A stretch of 64,000 bases of DNA from NCBI RefSeq assembly GCF_014251715.1, contig NZ_CP059198.1:443721-507720 (forward strand), written 5' to 3'. Origin of the DNA: Blattabacterium cuenoti (lineage in GTDB: Bacteria; Bacteroidota; Bacteroidia; Flavobacteriales; Blattabacteriaceae). Positions within the stretch are counted from its first letter, which is position 1. Each line of letters begins with the position of its first letter. Below are positions 59,789-64,000 of this stretch, piece by piece. Position numbers and translations under genes: made by a program. The notes under the pieces were generated by a model. It was not told where the DNA came from. It searched no databases and worked only from the letters and a program-made list of their open reading frames with translations.

Positions 59789-60571
59789 ATGGATTATAAT
59801 AAAATAAATTTTAAAATAGAAGGGGAAGGAGTTCCAATAGTGTTATTACACGGATTTATGGAAAGCTTGGAAATTTGGAATGATATATATTCCGATATTA
59901 CTAAAAAATATAAAGTACTTTCAATTGATTTTCCAGGTCATGGTAAAAGCATCTTTACTACTAAAAAAAATATTTTTACTATGGAAAGTATTGCAGAAAT
60001 GGTTAAAATAATTATGGATAAAAAAAATATGCAAAAAGCTATTTTTGTAGGTCATTCTATGGGAGGATATGTAGCTTTAGCTCTTGCGGAAAAATATCCA
60101 GAAATTTTTTTAGGATTATGCTTGCTTCATTCTACAGCAGAATCAGATTCAATTGAAAAAAAAAAACATAGATTGCAATCAATTCAATTAGCAATAAAAA
60201 ATTATCCTTTATTTGTATCCATAAGTATGAATAAATTATTTCATCCTAAAAAATTATATTCTTTGCAAGAAAAAATTACTTTTGTTAAAAAAATAGCTTT
60301 TTCTACTTCTATTAATAGTGTAATTTCTTTTTTAAAAGGAATGTTAATTAGAAAAAATAGAACTTTTTTGCTAAAAAATACTTCAATTCCTAAATTATAT
60401 ATAATTGGATTATACGATTTAATACTAGATGCAAAAAAAATTCGTGAAGAAGCAAAAAGTGGAAATAGTACTAATTTTATTGAAATAGATACAGGTCATA
60501 TGGGGCATATAGAAAAACCAAAAAAAATAATAAAAATATTAGAAAATTTTATAGATTCTATTAGAAAATGA
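59789..60571 (+). CDS. Alpha/beta-fold hydrolase
   Basis: A 260-residue alpha/beta hydrolase. The oxyanion motif LLHGFMES is at residue 20, the nucleophile elbow GHSMGG at 88-93 (Ser90), and the histidine in DTGHMGHIEKP near the C-terminus. The acid is probably the aspartate in GLYDLILD. The family covers esterases and thioesterases, and the substrate is unknown. ATG 59789. It overlaps the following gene by four bases (ATGA), so they are translated together. Confidence 0.85.
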   Translation: MDYNKINFKIEGEGVPIVLLHGFMESLEIWNDIYSDITKKYKVLSIDFPGHGKSIFTTKKNIFTMESIAEMVKIIMDKKNMQKAIFVGHSMGGYVALALAEKYPEIFLGLCLLHSTAESDSIEKKKHRLQSIQLAIKNYPLFVSISMNKLFHPKKLYSLQEKITFVKKIAFSTSINSVISFLKGMLIRKNRTFLLKNTSIPKLYIIGLYDLILDAKKIREEAKSGNSTNFIEIDTGHMGHIEKPKKIIKILENFIDSIRK

Positions 60572-61198
60572 ATAAACAAAAATTACGTGATAAATATTTT
60601 TCTTATAGGAAATCCATATCTAAAAAAAAAGTTATTCAAATGAGTCATGAAATTTTTTCCCAGATAAAAAATATATTTTTTATCTGGGAAAAAACATATT
60701 ACCATATTTTTTTACCTATACAAGAGTATAAAGAAGTAGATACATTTATTATTATTGATTTTCTTTTAAAAAAAAAAATATATAACAATTCCCTATTCTA
60801 ATTTTCATTCATTTACCATAGAAAATTGTTTTTTCAATAAAAATACTTTCTTAAAAAAGAATAAATATGGAATTTTAGAACCTATTTCTACGCACAAACA
60901 TGTTATTTCTGCTTCTCTTATTGAAGTCATATTTATTCCACTATTAATATTTGATTTAAAAGGTTATCGCATAGGTTACGGTAAAGGTTTTTATGATAGA
61001 TTTATTTCTTTATGCAGCAAAAATGTTATTAAAATAGGGTTAAGTTTTTTTCCTCCTATAAAAAAAATAATAAATATTCATAAAAACGATTTATCAATAG
61101 ATATAGGAATTACAACCGATCATGTTTTTTTTTTGATAAAAAATTTAAAAAATAAAAACTTTGAATATATCCCAAATAACGATAAACATCATAATTAA
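60568..61198 (+). pseudogene. 5-formyltetrahydrofolate cyclo-ligase, frameshifted in an 11-A run
   Basis: ATP-dependent enzyme that makes 5,10-methenyl-THF from 5-formyl-THF. The first part (60568-60801, 77 residues: MNKQKLRDKYFSYRKS and IFLPIQEYKEVD) stops early. The second part is in the next frame from about 60782 (TIPYSNFHSF, GILEPIS, the signature YRIGYGKGFYDRF, then ITTDHV) to TAA at 61196-61198. The switch lies at 11 As (60768-60778); one A fewer would restore a full reading frame of about 209 codons, near normal length. Either it is a recent pseudogene or slippage on the A-run restores it. It contains a 42-base palindrome and overlaps rseP by 54 bases. Confidence 0.85.
60653..60694. 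repeat. Perfect 42-base palindrome in the cyclo-ligase gene
   Basis: The 21 bases from 60653 are the exact reverse complement of the 21 bases ending at 60694, with no spacer, centred on 60673/60674. The arm reads TTTTTTCCCAGATAAAAAAT then A. The T run is on the outer 5' side of each strand, not 3', so it is not an intrinsic terminator. It sits 74 bases upstream of the A-run where the frame breaks. Confidence 0.93.
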
Positions 61199-62479
61199 AC
61201 TTATTACTATAAATCCAAAAATAGTGCAACGTTCAATAATTTCTTCATTTATTTTCTTTTTTGTTATCATTTCTATTACAATAAATAATATATAACCTCC
61301 ATCTAATGATGGAATGGGAAATAAATTTAAAAAAGCTAACCAAATGGATAAAGTTGCAGTTAAGGTCAAAAAAATATCCCAATTCCATTTAGAAGGAAAT
61401 TCTTTAGCCATAGAAAAAAAACTTCCTATTTGTTTATAAGCTTTAGTTTCTATATGAAAAATATTTTTTAAAAAAAATATTTGATTTTTTAAAACATTCC
61501 AAGCTTTTTTTATTCCATGAGGAATACTTTCAAAAAAGGAATAATTTTTTTTTTCAAATAAAAAAATATAATCCAAATCCATAAAATTCTTTAAGTAAAT
61601 CCCCAAAATTCCTTTTGAATTTATAAAAACTTTTTTTTGAATAAATTTTCCACTTCTATTGATGGACATAAAAATGTTCTCATTTTTATATTTTAATAAA
61701 AAATCTTTTAATTGATCGGAAAATAAAATTAATTCAGAATTGATAGCTAAGATTTCATCATTATTTTTTAATCCATATTTTTCAGCTTCAGAATTTTTAA
61801 TTACGTAATTTATAATAGGAGGAACACGAGGTTTAATAAAAAAACTTAATTTCTTTTTATCAAAAAAAAATCTTTTTTTATTACTTAATGATAAATTAAT
61901 AATTTTACCCATACGATCTACAGTAACGGAATTTCCAAAAATAATTGCTTTAGGTATCTCATTGAAGTATGGAACATATTTATTGTTAACAAATAAAATT
62001 TTGTCTCCATTCCTTAATCCTATTTCTTTTCCTAAAGAATCTACTTCGATCCCATATTTAACATTTTTTGTAGGAAGATAAGTTTCTCCATACTTGAATA
62101 ATAAACAAGTAAAAATGAAAATAGATAATAATATGTTGAAAATAATTCCTCCAGAAATAATTAATAATCTTTTTATTGCTGATTTTGAACGAAATTCCCA
62201 ATCTTTTACCTGATACGTATTTTTATCTGATCCATTTTTATCGTTTATCATCATTCCAGATATTTTAATATATCCTCCTAAAGGCAACCATCCTATTCCA
62301 TAAATAGTATGTCCTATTTTTTTTTTAAAAATAGAAAACCAAGGATCAAAAAATAAAAAAAATTTTTCTACTCGAACTTTAAATATTTGAGCTAGAATAA
62401 AATGACCTAATTCATGAATAACGATTAATATAGAGATGCTAAGTAAAAATTGTATAGATCTAATCAAAATAGATGTCAT
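61145..62479 (-). CDS. rseP: RIP metalloprotease RseP (site-2 protease)
   Basis: Intramembrane zinc protease acting on anti-sigma factors and signal peptides. The 444 residues have HELGH at residues 22-26 in the first membrane helix, two PDZ domains (about 120-215 and 220-290, with GLKNNDEILAINS in the second), and the third zinc ligand region LFPIPSLDGGYI, then a last helix. Structure is complete. ATG at 62477-62479; the 3' end runs 54 bases into the convergent cyclo-ligase gene. Confidence 0.95.
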   Translation of the reverse strand: MTSILIRSIQFLLSISILIVIHELGHFILAQIFKVRVEKFFLFFDPWFSIFKKKIGHTIYGIGWLPLGGYIKISGMMINDKNGSDKNTYQVKDWEFRSKSAIKRLLIISGGIIFNILLSIFIFTCLLFKYGETYLPTKNVKYGIEVDSLGKEIGLRNGDKILFVNNKYVPYFNEIPKAIIFGNSVTVDRMGKIINLSLSNKKRFFFDKKKLSFFIKPRVPPIINYVIKNSEAEKYGLKNNDEILAINSELILFSDQLKDFLLKYKNENIFMSINRSGKFIQKKVFINSKGILGIYLKNFMDLDYIFLFEKKNYSFFESIPHGIKKAWNVLKNQIFFLKNIFHIETKAYKQIGSFFSMAKEFPSKWNWDIFLTLTATLSIWLAFLNLFPIPSLDGGYILFIVIEMITKKKINEEIIERCTIFGFIVISLIMMFIVIWDIFKVFIF

Positions 62480-62542
62480 TTATAATAATAAAAAAAGATA
62501 AATTTAAACCTTTATTTCATTTTTTTTAAAAAAATATAAATT

Positions 62543-62782
62543 TTGAATTTATCTAATCTTAAAAAAGGAGAAAAAGGAATTATTAAAGGATATAAAAATG
62601 ATGATTTTCCTATTAAATTATTAGAATTAGGAGTATTGCCTGGAGTAGAATTTGAAATACTTTTTGTTTCCATTTTTTATGATCCATTATGTATAAGTTA
62701 CGATCAATCTTGTTTAGCTTTACGTAAAAAAGAAGCTGAAAACATTATAATAGAACCTTATTCATGCAAAAAAAAACAATAA
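62543..62782 (+). CDS. feoA: Ferrous iron transport protein A
   Basis: Small SH3-like cytoplasmic protein (79 residues) that aids FeoB. The typical features are LKKGEKGIIKGY, KLLELGVLPGVEFEIL and the final beta strand. The start is TTG 62543, because no ATG precedes the conserved core. It overlaps feoB by 19 bases. Retention of ferrous iron uptake fits the many Fe-S and haem enzymes in the window. Confidence 0.88.
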   Translation: MNLSNLKKGEKGIIKGYKNDDFPIKLLELGVLPGVEFEILFVSIFYDPLCISYDQSCLALRKKEAENIIIEPYSCKKKQ

Positions 62783-64000
62783 AATTAGCACTTATTGGAA
62801 ATCCAAATGTAGGAAAAACTTCTTTATTTAATAAATTAACTGGATTAAATCAAAAAATAGGTAATTATTTAGGAGTTACAGTAGACAAAAAAATAGGATA
62901 TTTTAATGATGATAATACATATTATCAAATTATAGATCTTCCTGGAACTTATAGCATTTATCCTTCATCTGATGATGAAGAAGTGGTTAGTAAATTACTA
63001 AACAATATAGATGATTTGGATTATCCAGACAAAATTATGGTAGTAGCAGATTCATCTAATATAAAAAAAAGTATTCTTTTATTAAGACAAATACAAGATT
63101 TAGGTTTTCCCGTTTTATTCATATTAAATATGTTGGATGAAGCAAAGAAAAAGGGAATATTCATTAATACAAAAAAATTAAAACAATTTCTTGCAACAGA
63201 AATTGTTTTAATAAATGCAAGAAAAGGTATAGGATTGGAAAAAATAAAAAAAGAAATAAAAAATTTAAATAAAAAAATAAAAAAAGTACATTTTTTCAAT
63301 CCAGGATTACGTTATTCTATTGCTATTAATGATGTAAAAAATTATTACAAAGTAAATACTTATAAAGCTTGGTATTATTTAGCCTGTAATAGAAAATTTT
63401 TTAAAAAAAATTATTTACTAAAAATAAAAAATAAACACAATATTATATCCAAAAGATTACAAATAAAGGAAACATTAGATAGATATGAAGAAATAGGAGT
63501 AATTGTATCCAATACAGTTTATAAATTTATTTCTGAGAAAGAAAAAAATTATTTAGAATTTTATAAAAAAATAGATAATGCTTTAATTGTACATCCTTTT
63601 TGGGGATATTTTATTTTTTTATTTTTTTTATTTTTCATTTTTCAATGTGTGTTTTTTTGTTCAGAAATTTCTAAAAAATTCATAGAATTTTTTTTTTCTT
63701 TTATTAAAATAAAATTAGAAAATGTTTATCCAGGTCCTTTAAACCATTTTTTATTGCAAGGAATATTTCCTGGAATTATTACCATAATTACTTTTATTCC
63801 CCAAATTTTTATTTTATTATTTTTTATTCTTCTTATGGAAGAAAGTGGATACATAAGCAGAGTAATTTTTTTAATGGATAGAATCATGCGCCCTTTTGGA
63901 TTAAATGGGAAAAGTGTAGTTCCTCTTATTTCTAGCATGTCTTGTTCCATTCCAGCAATAATGTCATCTAGACATATTGAAAATGCAAGAGTTCGTTTGA
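62764..64000 (+). CDS. feoB: Ferrous iron transport protein B, partial (runs off window end)
   Basis: Large membrane transporter for Fe(II) with an N-terminal GTPase. The first 412 codons are present: G1 GNPNVGKTS (12-20), G3 DLPGTYS, G4 NMLDEA with N-x-x-D, G5 INARKG, a helical spacer (about 170-265), and the first membrane segments after HPFWGYFIF, with the gate motif GKSVVPLISSMSC and the SIPAIMSSR box. ATG 62764. It is not interrupted up to base 64000. Confidence 0.94.
   Translation, partial: MQKKTIKLALIGNPNVGKTSLFNKLTGLNQKIGNYLGVTVDKKIGYFNDDNTYYQIIDLPGTYSIYPSSDDEEVVSKLLNNIDDLDYPDKIMVVADSSNIKKSILLLRQIQDLGFPVLFILNMLDEAKKKGIFINTKKLKQFLATEIVLINARKGIGLEKIKKEIKNLNKKIKKVHFFNPGLRYSIAINDVKNYYKVNTYKAWYYLACNRKFFKKNYLLKIKNKHNIISKRLQIKETLDRYEEIGVIVSNTVYKFISEKEKNYLEFYKKIDNALIVHPFWGYFIFLFFLFFIFQCVFFCSEISKKFIEFFFSFIKIKLENVYPGPLNHFLLQGIFPGIITIITFIPQIFILLFFILLMEESGYISRVIFLMDRIMRPFGLNGKSVVPLISSMSCSIPAIMSSRHIENARVRL

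Noticed and set aside
62791-63299. 92-residue minus-strand frame inside feoB
   Set aside because: Antisense to the FeoB GTPase domain, which is clearly real.

Overview
The window is a compact, very AT-rich stretch (long A and T homopolymers, almost all synonymous sites A/T) of a Bacteroidetes/Flavobacteriia chromosome. Protein families (Zn-less DksA, Cys-to-Asp MurA, DUF4290 before murA, ferredoxin next to an acyl-CoA reductase, sdhCAB with a b558-type anchor, RNase Y) are flavobacterial. Strong base bias, tiny spacers, overlapping genes and no mobile DNA point to a reduced, vertically inherited endosymbiont. Retained aromatic amino-acid, folate, riboflavin, peptidoglycan and lipoprotein genes fit a Blattabacterium-type cockroach symbiont best. 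The genus is an inference from gene content; species cannot be told from this window.

Layout. 1-8.8 kb: a truncated thioesterase (minus), then idi, PTPS/queD, gcvT, a MATE exporter, deaD, aroC and miaA (plus), ending antisense over tRNA-Val(UAC); folC is on the minus strand. 8.9-10.5 kb: glnS. 10.5-23.2 kb: the ancient translation/transcription block on the minus strand, read as tRNA-Thr(UGU), tRNA-Tyr, tRNA-Gly(UCC), tRNA-Thr(GGU), tuf, tRNA-Trp, secE, nusG, rplK, rplA, rplJ, rplL, rpoB, rpoC. 23.3-27.8 kb: ileS, dksA and lspA (minus). 27.8-30.5 kb: mutS, tRNA-Gly(GCC), tRNA-Leu(UAA) (plus). 30.5-32.4 kb: guaB (minus) and a small low-complexity lipoprotein (plus) ending at a strong hairpin terminator.

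32.5-42.8 kb: a long minus-strand run, nifS-like cysteine desulfurase, sdhC, sdhA, sdhB, accA, dnaB, a LolC/E-type permease, glmM, rplS. 43.1-47.1 kb: rny, a deoxyhypusine-synthase-family gene, lpdA (plus). 47.1-50.6 kb: ferredoxin, acyl-CoA reductase, ribD, aroE, rpsU, tRNA-Val(GAC). 50.7-58.9 kb: recG, uvrD-like helicase, CDF transporter, DUF4290, murA, greA, HIT protein (plus). 58.9-64 kb: coaX, an alpha/beta hydrolase, a frameshifted 5-formyl-THF cyclo-ligase, rseP, feoA and the start of feoB.

There are nine tRNA genes, none encoding CCA, and no rRNA, CRISPR array, insertion sequence or prophage. No spacer exceeds 300 bases; the longest is the 293 bases between murA and greA. I found no obvious new multi-gene system. 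The oddities are at genome-decay scale: a gene broken at an 11-A run, unusually long perfect inverted repeats inside three coding genes, two essential-family genes with no ATG/GTG/TTG start at the homologous N-terminus, and coding tails that run into tRNA genes on the opposite strand.
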